Positions 1 through 6,304 of a stretch of 6,956 bases of DNA are shown piece by piece. The stretch lies in the NCBI GenBank assembly GCA_934402125.1, contig CAKRTY010000080.1, positions 1-6,956 of the forward strand, read 5' to 3'. The position numbers were made by a program, and so were the translations under genes. Below the pieces are notes generated by a model. That model was not told the DNA's origin. It did not search any database and was given only the letters and a program-made list of their open reading frames with translations. Source of the DNA: an uncultured Anaerosacchariphilus sp. (lineage in GTDB: Bacteria > Bacillota > Clostridia > Lachnospirales > Lachnospiraceae). Numbering within the stretch: the stretch's first letter is position 1; every line of letters begins with the position of its first letter.

Positions 1-782
1 ATCAGATCCTCCTTATAGGGACGGGTCGGAATGATATTATTGTAATCGGGAATAAACTTTGTATGCACGCCGGATTTCTCACAGACTGCTACGATATGCT
101 CCAGCTTGGAATACTCGCTTAAGCCCAGGGTAATGGCTATCTCGTCGGGCTTGGCCCGCTCCAGCACTTCCTCAATCTCCTCGGTGCGGCCAAAGACCTT
201 CACCCCGCGGTACCTCATACCCTGCTCCACATTGTCGTCCAGAATGCCCATGATCTCATAGCCCCATTCCGGATTGGCCTTGATGCGGTCGATATATTCC
301 TCCGCAGCCCGGCTGTAGCCCACCAGAATCATGTGCTTCTGGTTGAAGCCTTTTTTTCGCAGCTGCCGCAGAGTGATCCGGATACAGTTCCGGGCCATAG
401 CCTCCAGCACGATGTTGATGGCGTAGAAGTAAAACAGCACCATTCGGGAAAAGTTGTTGGTGAACTCCGTGTTCCAGCGAAGCAGGAACATGGCCATCAT
501 AAAGAGACCAAGACCCAGGGTATTGGCCTGTACGATCTTCTCGAATTCCACGCGCTTTCTGCGCACGCTCTTGGTGGTATACATTCCAAAAGCCGCATAC
601 AGCAGCAGATAACCGGGCACCAGCGGGATCAGCATCAGCATGTAGTCCCCGAACAGGAAACCGGATATCTTATCCAGTATTTTAAACTGTATGGTCCAGG
701 CCAGCAGATAGGCCACGGTAATTACCAGCGCGTCCACCAGCACGTGAAGCCGGTTAAAATGCTGTTGATTGTCTTTTATCAA
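1..782 (-). CDS. Polyprenyl-phosphate hexose-1-phosphate transferase (WcaJ/EpsL-like), N-terminal part, cut by window edge
   Basis: Membrane enzyme of the family that starts exopolysaccharide repeat units by moving a sugar-1-phosphate from a UDP-sugar to undecaprenyl phosphate on the inner leaflet. The 260 visible codons are open to the edge. Hydrophobic segments lie at about residues 14-32, 43-62, 85-101 and 113-128, as in the four-helix N-terminal bundle of this family. A Rossmann-like CoA_binding_3 domain follows, with HMILVGYSRAAEEY near 147-160 and YEIMGILDDN near 171-180. The catalytic bacterial sugar transferase domain would lie beyond position 1 and is not seen, so the sugar is unknown. 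I chose a TTG start at 782: it forms a TTGA overlap with the upstream stop, has GGGTGAG 5 nt before it, and the next in-frame ATG (about residue 49) would remove the first helix. Family call fairly sure; a catalytically different CoA-binding homologue cannot be excluded without the C-terminus. Confidence 0.87.
   Translation of the reverse strand, partial: MIKDNQQHFNRLHVLVDALVITVAYLLAWTIQFKILDKISGFLFGDYMLMLIPLVPGYLLLYAAFGMYTTKSVRRKRVEFEKIVQANTLGLGLFMMAMFLLRWNTEFTNNFSRMVLFYFYAINIVLEAMARNCIRITLRQLRKKGFNQKHMILVGYSRAAEEYIDRIKANPEWGYEIMGILDDNVEQGMRYRGVKVFGRTEEIEEVLERAKPDEIAITLGLSEYSKLEHIVAVCEKSGVHTKFIPDYNNIIPTRPYKEDL
779..782 (-). promoter_or_regulatory. TTGA stop/start overlap with SD GGGTGAG at 788-794
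   Basis: The TGA of the upstream glycosyltransferase (781-779) overlaps a TTG start (782-780) for the sugar-phosphate transferase. GGGTGAG ends 5 nt before the TTG. This 4-base overlap is the TTG version of the common ATGA coupling junction and decides the start of the downstream gene. Confidence 0.7.
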
Positions 783-1750
783 TATCTCTCACCCACAAAT
801 CTTCTTGCTATATTCGCCCACAGTTCCCACTGGATCCGCAGGTACGCGGGAACGTGCTTCCACCGGAAGCGGACCTTCTTTTCCCTGTCGCAGGTACGGA
901 TTCCCGTCAGGATTCCCCGGGCATAGATTCCGCCCAGTCCCTTCCTGCAGAAAAACAGCTGCTTTGCCCCAAAGCCCACCAGAAGAAAGGGCAGATTCAG
1001 CACCAGCTGAAGCAGAGGCATATTTTTATAAATAATCCATATATTGTTCCGTGAACTTAAGTTCACTTTGAATTCATTGTACCGGGAACCACTGGTTCCG
1101 CTTCCCGCGTGAAGCACTCTGGCTTCCGGGGCGTACCGGTTCTCATAGCCGTAGATTCCGGCCCGCCAGCCCAGGTCAATATCCTCCAGATAGGCAAAAT
1201 GCGCCTCGTCGAAATATCCGATCTCTTCCAGTACCTCTTTCCGGTAAATGGCCGCGCCCGCGCAGGACGCGAAAATCCGATCCGGGACTTCGTAAAGAGA
1301 GGAAGACCGATCCTTTCCCCGGGCAAAGGCCCAGCCCAGGGCACAGTAGAAATTCCCCGCGTCGTCCAGCTTCTCCGGCTGATGAAGCTGAATCAGCTTC
1401 GCCTGGGCCGAAAATGCCTTCGGATTTCGCTCAAGTGCTTCCCAGAGGGCGTCGGTAAAGCCAGGCTCCACTTCTGTATCATTATTCAGTAAAATTACAT
1501 AAGGGCGCTTTGCCGCCCGGATTCCTTCGTTGACCGCCCGGGCAAAGCCATAGTTCTGATCCAGGGCCAGCAGCCGTACCTGTGGGAAATGCTCCCCCAC
1601 ATAGTCGGGGCTTCCGTCCCGGGATCCGTTATCCACCACCAGGATTTCCGCCTCCGGCGCATCCGCCAGTACCGAACGAAGACAGGCCTCCATAAAAGCC
1701 ATTCCATTGTAATTGGGTATCACAATGGATACCTGACTGTCAGCCTTCAT
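779..1750 (-). CDS. GT2 family glycosyltransferase (rhamnosyltransferase-like), 323 aa
   Basis: Predicted cytosolic, membrane-associated GT-A glycosyltransferase that adds a sugar from a nucleotide-sugar donor to a lipid-linked glycan. The GT2 fold starts almost at once: VSIVIPNYNG (7-16), LVVDNGSRDGS (37-47), the metal/donor-binding NND in ILLNNDTEVEP (86-96), CAGAAIYRKE (163-172), the acidic EDIDL (189-193) containing the likely catalytic base, and H214. A hydrophobic stretch at about 246-262 and a basic C-terminus (RKGLGG...REKKVRFRWK) suggest membrane attachment. Length is typical for WbbL/RfbN-like enzymes. The ATG at 1750 overlaps the upstream glycosyltransferase by 11 nt and has GGTGA only 3 nt before it, implying coupled translation. 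All key residues are present, so it should be active; donor and acceptor cannot be read from sequence. Confidence 0.93.
   Translation of the reverse strand: MKADSQVSIVIPNYNGMAFMEACLRSVLADAPEAEILVVDNGSRDGSPDYVGEHFPQVRLLALDQNYGFARAVNEGIRAAKRPYVILLNNDTEVEPGFTDALWEALERNPKAFSAQAKLIQLHQPEKLDDAGNFYCALGWAFARGKDRSSSLYEVPDRIFASCAGAAIYRKEVLEEIGYFDEAHFAYLEDIDLGWRAGIYGYENRYAPEARVLHAGSGTSGSRYNEFKVNLSSRNNIWIIYKNMPLLQLVLNLPFLLVGFGAKQLFFCRKGLGGIYARGILTGIRTCDREKKVRFRWKHVPAYLRIQWELWANIARRFVGERY
1051..1066. repeat. Perfect 16-bp palindrome inside a coding AT-rich patch
   Basis: GTGAACTTAAGTTCAC is its own reverse complement and encodes part of the VNLSS segment (about residues 229-233) of the second glycosyltransferase. 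The surrounding 60 bases (1021-1080) have about 14 G+C. It could be a protein-binding site or a chance hairpin; there is no second copy in the window. Confidence 0.5.
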
Positions 1751-3212
1751 ACATCACCGCCCAGGGTTCATAGTAGATATGATAACCGGCTTCCGTAAGC
1801 TTCGCCGCCAGGGCTTCCACCGACAGCGGTTCTCCCTGCGGCATACAGTCCCGAAGCACCTCTGTCCGCATCAGAAAGCAGGCCGTAGGAGCTTCCAGTT
1901 CCTGCTGAAGCATGGCCCTGTGATAATATCCGGTATAGCCTGCCTTCAGTCCCTTCATTCCATGGGAAAAGGGATCCGAGACGCCGCGCATCGAAAGCTC
2001 GGAAGCCAGACGCCGCTTCGCGTCGTAAACCCGCGCACAGGCCATTCCGGTTTCTGCTCTGTCGCAGCAGGCCTTAAGGGTTCTAAAGAAATCCACATTC
2101 ACCCTGCAGCCTTCCGGATTTCGGACAGGCACAAACAGTACATACGGATCTTCTCCCCAATTTATTACGGAATTATTACATATCATATCATAATATACAA
2201 CGTTTACGCCCGTTTGTCCATGGAATTTTTCTAAAGAATTCTTTAAGATTGCGGGACTTCCCGGATAACAGACCCGGTAAAAGCCGTAATTATCCGTATT
2301 TTCCGGGGTTCCGGAGCGTCCGGTCCGGGCAAGATGGGCCGCCACCGCCCGCTTTCCCGCCTCGTAGGCGTAGAGCTTACTCTCGGGATTGGTGGCTGTA
2401 GAAGCCTCGTGGCTCCGCCAGGAATAAAGCACCTTCGGCACGTGCAGCACCCGATCTGCTTTTTCCGTACAGCGGAAGATAAAATCATGATCCTGCGCGC
2501 CGTCAAACTCCTCCCGGAAGCCGCCCACCTCCAGGGCAATGCTCCGCCGCACCACGAAGAAATGGCAGATATAATTGTTGCTTCTCAGATATTCCTGATT
2601 GTAATCCGGTTTGAAATGGGGCTGGAAATGACGGGTCAGATCCATATTGACCTTATCTTCGTCCGTATAGACCGCATCCGCGCCGCCTTCCTCCTTAAGC
2701 TTCCTCAGGATCTCAAAAAGAGCCCCCGGAAGCAACAGATCGTCGTGATCTAAAAGGCCCACATATTCGCCGGACGCCATGGCAAGCGCCGCGTTGGTAT
2801 TGTCAGAAATTCCCAGGTTCTTCGTCAGATGACGGTATTTCACACGGGAATCCTTCTTTTCATATTCTTTCACTATCCGTTCCACTTTATCCGAAGGGCT
2901 TCCGTCGGCAATGCACAACTCCAGCCTACCATAGCTCTGGTTCAGCACCGATTCCATCATCTGCCGCAGAAATACTTCCGAGGTCTCATAAGCCGGAACC
3001 AGGATGCTGATACAGGGCGCGTACGCAAACCGGACCAAGCGCTGTCTTTCGGTCTCCTCCTCTGTGGGAAGCTGGCTCATAAGCCAGTCCGGATATCCGG
3101 CTTCCGCCACGTTGCGCCGCTTCCGCTCCATAACCTTCCGATAAAGCCGGGCGAGCCCGTACTGCCGGATATACCGCAGTCCGCGCCCGCCAAGCCGCAT
3201 TATCTCTTTCAT
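1740..3212 (-). CDS. GT2 family glycosyltransferase with a degenerate second GT-A domain, 490 aa
   Basis: Cytosolic GT2 enzyme for surface glycan assembly. Residues 1-66 are a basic, helical lead (GLRYIRQYGLARLYRKV) common in this type and probably membrane-associating. The first GT-A domain (about 66-290) looks complete: SILVPAYE (69-76), CIADGSPSD (100-108), DHDD (155-158) as the DxD motif, GAQDHDF (238-244) as the acidic catalytic motif, and SWRSH (264-268). Residues about 318-490 align by eye with a second GT-A domain, but its donor motif reads LFVPVRNPE where the next gene has LLNNDTEVE, and its EDIDL position reads VEALA. This half is therefore probably not catalytic. The start ATG lies 3 nt after the DUF4956 stop, with no evident Shine-Dalgarno, so initiation probably depends on reinitiation; an in-frame ATG at 3200 is a possible alternative. 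Confidence 0.92.
   Translation of the reverse strand: MKEIMRLGGRGLRYIRQYGLARLYRKVMERKRRNVAEAGYPDWLMSQLPTEEETERQRLVRFAYAPCISILVPAYETSEVFLRQMMESVLNQSYGRLELCIADGSPSDKVERIVKEYEKKDSRVKYRHLTKNLGISDNTNAALAMASGEYVGLLDHDDLLLPGALFEILRKLKEEGGADAVYTDEDKVNMDLTRHFQPHFKPDYNQEYLRSNNYICHFFVVRRSIALEVGGFREEFDGAQDHDFIFRCTEKADRVLHVPKVLYSWRSHEASTATNPESKLYAYEAGKRAVAAHLARTGRSGTPENTDNYGFYRVCYPGSPAILKNSLEKFHGQTGVNVVYYDMICNNSVINWGEDPYVLFVPVRNPEGCRVNVDFFRTLKACCDRAETGMACARVYDAKRRLASELSMRGVSDPFSHGMKGLKAGYTGYYHRAMLQQELEAPTACFLMRTEVLRDCMPQGEPLSVEALAAKLTEAGYHIYYEPWAVMYEG
2232..2245. repeat. Perfect 14-bp palindrome inside a coding AT-rich island
   Basis: TAAAGAATTCTTTA is its own reverse complement. It lies in the glycosyltransferase linker (about residues 323-327) at one end of an AT-rich stretch (2161-2240 has 22 G+C in 80 bases, counted by hand). 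Function unknown; it may be chance. Confidence 0.5.
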
Positions 3213-3215
3213 AGC

Positions 3216-3890
3216 TTAAAAGGTGACTTCGCCGTCATGGGCAATCAGAGAAGCAGAAAGCACAGTTTCCACTGCGGAAACCTCTTTTACAAAAGCGCTT
3301 TCTTCCTTAACCTGTACTTCCACCACCATATCCAGCGCGCCCGCCGTCAGGTTTCTGGATTTTACCTTATAAAACTTGCTGTACTTCTTTACGATATCCA
3401 GAATCGCATCCTCTTTTGCCGCGTCTGTCACATTGACTACCAGCATCATCGGAGCCCGGGAAGCCGGAAGGTTTTCCAGAACCAAAATCAGAATCGTCAC
3501 CACCAGACAGGTGAGCAGCGCCACTTCATAAAGTCCTGCGCCGCAGACGATACCGATACTGATGGACCAGAACATAAATACCAGATCCATCGGATCCTTG
3601 ATTGCGGTACGGAAACGCACGATAGACAGGGCGCCGACCATACCAAGGGAGATCACCAGGTTGGACTGCATAGCCAGGATAATCGCTGCCGTAATCACTG
3701 ACATGGCTGCCAGAGATACGTTGAAGCCCTTGGAATAAAAGGACTTTCTGGTTACCAGACGGTAAATCAGAAATACATAGCAGGCCAGAAAACAGGTCAC
3801 TGCAAAGGTCGCCATAATCCGTCCGGCAGAAATGTCCATGCTGGTAAAGCCTTCCAGAAATGACTTTTTAAATACATCTTTAAATCCCAT
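3216..3890 (-). CDS. DUF4956 domain integral membrane protein, 224 aa
   Basis: Multi-pass membrane protein of a family without established function. Hydrophobic segments lie at about residues 25-46, 58-75, 78-92, 103-119 and 122-138. The family signature is the loop SLGMVGALSIVRFRTAIKDP (81-100), which places basic and acidic residues between helices and looks like the functional core. The C-terminal 145-224 is soluble, alternates strand and helix, and could be a small ACT- or ferredoxin-like regulatory domain; that fold is an inference. The arrangement of membrane part plus soluble C-terminal domain recalls MgtC-type proteins, but I do not claim homology. The ATG is supported by GGAGG 9 nt upstream. 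It lies between a VTC-type enzyme and glycosyltransferases; constant pairing with VTC proteins makes it a candidate membrane partner or conduit for that enzyme. Confidence 0.9.
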   Translation of the reverse strand: MGFKDVFKKSFLEGFTSMDISAGRIMATFAVTCFLACYVFLIYRLVTRKSFYSKGFNVSLAAMSVITAAIILAMQSNLVISLGMVGALSIVRFRTAIKDPMDLVFMFWSISIGIVCGAGLYEVALLTCLVVTILILVLENLPASRAPMMLVVNVTDAAKEDAILDIVKKYSKFYKVKSRNLTAGALDMVVEVQVKEESAFVKEVSAVETVLSASLIAHDGEVTF

Positions 3891-3899
3891 TTTTTATAT

Positions 3900-3904
3900 C
3901 CTCC
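3900..3904 (-). promoter_or_regulatory. Ribosome binding site of the DUF4956 gene
   Basis: GGAGG, 9 nt before the ATG at 3890, lies within an AT-rich 41-nt gap. An upstream ATG that overlaps this site (3906) is out of frame with DUF4956. Confidence 0.7.
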
Positions 3905-3906
3905 AT

Positions 3907-3935
3907 ATGATATTTTGAATGTTCTATTTTCTCAA
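3907..3935 (-). promoter_or_regulatory. Candidate internal sigma-70-type promoter before DUF4956
   Basis: TTGAGA (3935-3930) and TATCAT (3912-3907) are separated by exactly 17 nt, each one mismatch from the housekeeping -35 and -10 consensus. The site overlaps the VTC stop codon and lies in the only clearly AT-rich gap of the cluster. A transcript from it would begin near 3900, at the end of the DUF4956 Shine-Dalgarno, so it would translate that gene poorly unless the start site is shifted. Chance similarity in AT-rich DNA is a real alternative. Confidence 0.3.
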
Positions 3936-4627
3936 CCCGGTATTCCTGTGAAAGAGTACCGTCTGCACAGATAATATTTGGAAAATGCTGTCTGTTGTAA
4001 GCTGTTCAGCTGCAGGTTTCTGTATATATAATCCGGCAGGAATTCATCGTACTTCACTTCCAGGATGTTCTTTCCCTTCGGCATAATGGGCCGCATGGGT
4101 ACCTGTTCTTCCAGAAACAGGCTCACATAGCTGGAAGAGCGGATATTCAAATCCAGGGTAATACGTGTATTTCCCAGCGGATCCACATAGGGCACCCGGT
4201 CGTATTCCACGATAATCCGGGGCCGGAGAAGACGGGTCCGCATCTGCAGATTCAGCTTCTGCAAAACCGGGGGATACGCAGGATCCGGCGGCAGGGGCCT
4301 TCCGGCCATCAGTTCCCGGCACTGCTCCTCGCTCAGGCGGCAGGACAGCTTCTGGGTCATACCGTGCTCCTTCCGCTTCAGCTCCAGACTGATCCGCTCC
4401 GGGCTGGCATTGTAGATTCGTATCCGGAACTTCTCTCTCGGATCGCTGCCGATCTCATTTTCATTATAATAGCTGTTGTAATAATCGTCAAAATACAGGC
4501 TGCGGATATGGTACATCCCGTCCGATCCCACATGACGGTCCGGCTGTATCAGCCCCCGGATCCGGTTTTCCAGAAGCGCCAGCTGCGCTGCCGTAACCAC
4601 GTATTTTAATTCGTGACGATACTCCAT
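3932..4627 (-). CDS. VTC-type polyphosphate polymerase domain protein (CYTH/TTM superfamily), 231 aa
   Basis: Predicted soluble triphosphate-tunnel enzyme related to the catalytic domain of the yeast Vtc4 polyphosphate polymerase, which builds polyphosphate from ATP. No SPX domain and no membrane segment: the whole protein is the tunnel domain. Charged residues alternate on strands as expected for a phosphate-lined barrel: RHELKYV (4-10), RSLYFDD (42-48), EKFRIRIYN (65-73), LELKRKE (81-87), RPRIIVEYDR (135-144), RITLD (155-159), ILEVKYDEF (188-196) and SKYYLCRR (216-223). R68/R70, K84, E190 and K217 are plausible equivalents of the Vtc4 phosphate- and metal-binding residues; this mapping is by eye. 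AAAGGAG lies 7 nt before the ATG. The product could instead be another nucleotide triphosphate derivative. It sits between CotH kinases and the DUF4956 membrane protein, its likely partners. Confidence 0.9.
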   Translation of the reverse strand: MEYRHELKYVVTAAQLALLENRIRGLIQPDRHVGSDGMYHIRSLYFDDYYNSYYNENEIGSDPREKFRIRIYNASPERISLELKRKEHGMTQKLSCRLSEEQCRELMAGRPLPPDPAYPPVLQKLNLQMRTRLLRPRIIVEYDRVPYVDPLGNTRITLDLNIRSSSYVSLFLEEQVPMRPIMPKGKNILEVKYDEFLPDYIYRNLQLNSLQQTAFSKYYLCRRYSFTGIPG

Positions 4628-4634
4628 GTTTTCA

Positions 4635-4641
4635 CTCCTTT
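4635..4641 (-). promoter_or_regulatory. Ribosome binding site of the VTC-type gene
   Basis: AAAGGAG, 7 nt before the ATG at 4627, lies in the 27-nt gap after the CotH stop. This supports independent initiation of the VTC-type protein. No promoter or terminator-like hairpin is visible in the gap. Confidence 0.7.
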
Positions 4642-4654
4642 AGACCGGGGCTTC

Positions 4655-6304
4655 CTATTCATAGCCAAGTCCCAGATATTCCTCCAGATTTCCGTTAAAA
4701 TAATAATCCAGAATTCCTAGCCGGTAGAAGGCCATCCGCTTAAACAGCTCCATATCCTGTCCGCTGTTGCTCTCCGGCCAGCGGGCGGCGTCCCTTGCGT
4801 ATGCGCCTGAGTCCTGTACCTGCCGCACCAGATCATCGATGCGCCCGGTCAGGCTTTCCTCCGAGAACACGTCCTCCCGGAGCTTTTTCCAGGTTCGGTT
4901 TACATAATCTCTTGAGCCATCCACGTCCAGCTCGATTAACCGATCCCCGTAGGCCCAGTTGATCCGCTCGGAATAGAGACCGGTAAACAGGCCCACCTTC
5001 CAGGCGATATCTCCGCCGTCTTCATTCTCGCTTAAAGCGTCCCCCCAGGTAATATCCATATCCCAGGGCGCAAAATAAATCTTTGCCCCACGTTCTGTCT
5101 GTTTGGCCACATAATACATATTTTTTCCGCGGTTGTCAATCCCCAGCACCGCCTGAAGAAACATCCATACATTCAGCGCGCCCTCCCGATCGGTAAGCTC
5201 GGAGGCCTCTTCCCGAAATTCCGTATCGGAGGCCACATCCCGGAGACGCAGGTAGGAAAGCAGTGGCTCCCAGTCGGAGCGTCCGATGGTCTCATGCTTT
5301 CCCTTCAATTCATAACCGTCCAGGCTCTGTCCGTACTCCGCCTGATTCAGCAGTTCTTCGGTCGGCAGGCTCTGGGGTGTCACCGACTTATAGGAATATT
5401 CCTCCGCCCGGCCCTCGTTTGCCTTTGTCCGGTTCAGCTGCTTGGAATCCACCGGCTCGGACAGTGCGTAGAGCCCCCAGTATTCATGATTGAAGAAAAC
5501 CTCCACATAGGTCATCCGGGTACCGAAATAAGCGCTTGGAAAATCAGGTCTGGAGGCTCCTACCTCGCTCCAGAGATCCGCGTTCAGCTTATCCCGGATT
5601 TTCGAGGAGTCTGTATACATGGCATTCAGAATCCACTCGTCGTCGGTGCGCAGACCGAACAGGGACTTCTTGTCCGCCACGATATCGCCGTTTTTCTTCT
5701 GCTTTTTCAGGCTCAGCTTGTAACCCTTTTTGGGATACACCCGGCTGGTATTGCCCCGGATATGGGCCTCCAGAATACTGGAGGAGGTCCAGTCGATCTT
5801 GGTGCTGTTGTCCCAGAAAAAGGCGCTGCCGCCAAAGACCTCCGTATCCGCATTTTCTGCCGTTTCAATGGAAATCACCGGAAGTCCGGTGGCCACCAGG
5901 CTGCATTCCTGGTACGCGCCATCCTTCACTGCGTAGAACCGAAAGGCTTTTCCCTGCCGGATAGCTTCCTGCTTATCCGTATCGGCGATCTCTTCCTCAA
6001 AGAGAAGCCTTACGCTTCTGTCCAGCGAGGTCAGCTCCCCGCCTTCCCAGGCCTCTGTTTTCCTGTCCAGGGGAAGATAAAAGGTCGAGGTGGTACTGTC
6101 ATAGGGAAGCTGCTCCCCGGAAAAGGCGAGTCCCGTAAAAAAAGGAACCTCCGCTTCCCGGTGGGTTTCCTTCATGGCCGCTATCTCGCTGGCCTCTGCC
6201 GCGCCTGTTCCCATGGGATTCCAGAGGGAGCGCCAGCAGAACAGCACGGCCAGACAGCCGCACAGCAATATCAAATTCAGTAAAAGAGCTATCTGCTTTT
6301 TCAC
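4655..6304 (-). CDS. CotH-family protein kinase-like protein, membrane-anchored, 549 aa
   Basis: CotH proteins are atypical kinases; the Bacillus subtilis founder phosphorylates spore-coat proteins. Here residues 5-23 form a single hydrophobic anchor after MKKQ, so the rest is probably outside the membrane. Residues about 52-148 form a strand-rich lead domain. The CotH core follows: HIRGNTSRVYPKKGYKLSLK (181-200), which carries the likely ATP-binding lysine (K192/K193); DEWILNAMYTDSSKIRDKL (222-240); the catalytic-loop-like GIDNRGKNMYY (388-398, with D390 and N395); and the metal-binding APWDMDITWG (412-421, with D415 and D417). All are intact, so activity is expected; the substrate is unknown. 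The GTG start forms a GTGA overlap with the upstream CotH stop and has GGAGGAG 8 nt before it. It is a tandem paralogue of that upstream gene. A sporulation role is less likely than a surface-glycan one because of its neighbours. Confidence 0.9.
   Translation of the reverse strand: MKKQIALLLNLILLCGCLAVLFCWRSLWNPMGTGAAEASEIAAMKETHREAEVPFFTGLAFSGEQLPYDSTTSTFYLPLDRKTEAWEGGELTSLDRSVRLLFEEEIADTDKQEAIRQGKAFRFYAVKDGAYQECSLVATGLPVISIETAENADTEVFGGSAFFWDNSTKIDWTSSSILEAHIRGNTSRVYPKKGYKLSLKKQKKNGDIVADKKSLFGLRTDDEWILNAMYTDSSKIRDKLNADLWSEVGASRPDFPSAYFGTRMTYVEVFFNHEYWGLYALSEPVDSKQLNRTKANEGRAEEYSYKSVTPQSLPTEELLNQAEYGQSLDGYELKGKHETIGRSDWEPLLSYLRLRDVASDTEFREEASELTDREGALNVWMFLQAVLGIDNRGKNMYYVAKQTERGAKIYFAPWDMDITWGDALSENEDGGDIAWKVGLFTGLYSERINWAYGDRLIELDVDGSRDYVNRTWKKLREDVFSEESLTGRIDDLVRQVQDSGAYARDAARWPESNSGQDMELFKRMAFYRLGILDYYFNGNLEEYLGLGYE

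Noticed and set aside
1384..1400. Odd palindrome GAAGCTGA-A-TCAGCTTC
   Set aside because: It lies within coding sequence for an ordinary part of the second glycosyltransferase, has no T-run and no second copy; likely chance.
4044..4322. Minus-strand 92-codon frame within the VTC-type gene
   Set aside because: It is an out-of-frame reading of the VTC gene; no family resemblance and low-complexity A/G/P-rich translation.
4628..4654. Terminator or promoter between the CotH and VTC genes
   Set aside because: The gap is 27 nt, contains a ribosome binding site and shows no hairpin with a T-run and no -35/-10 pair.
5294..6283. Long plus-strand open frame (329 codons) opposite the complete CotH gene
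   Set aside because: It is antisense to a gene with clear family motifs; its translation is rich in Q, H, R, P and G with no recognisable domain. The same holds for plus-strand frames at 2829-3701, 333-926 and 5536-5964.
6254..6304. Possible lipoprotein signal (LCGC) in the N-terminus of the complete CotH protein
   Set aside because: The position before the glycine is cysteine rather than a usual lipobox residue, and the hydrophobic stretch continues past the cysteine; a transmembrane anchor fits better.
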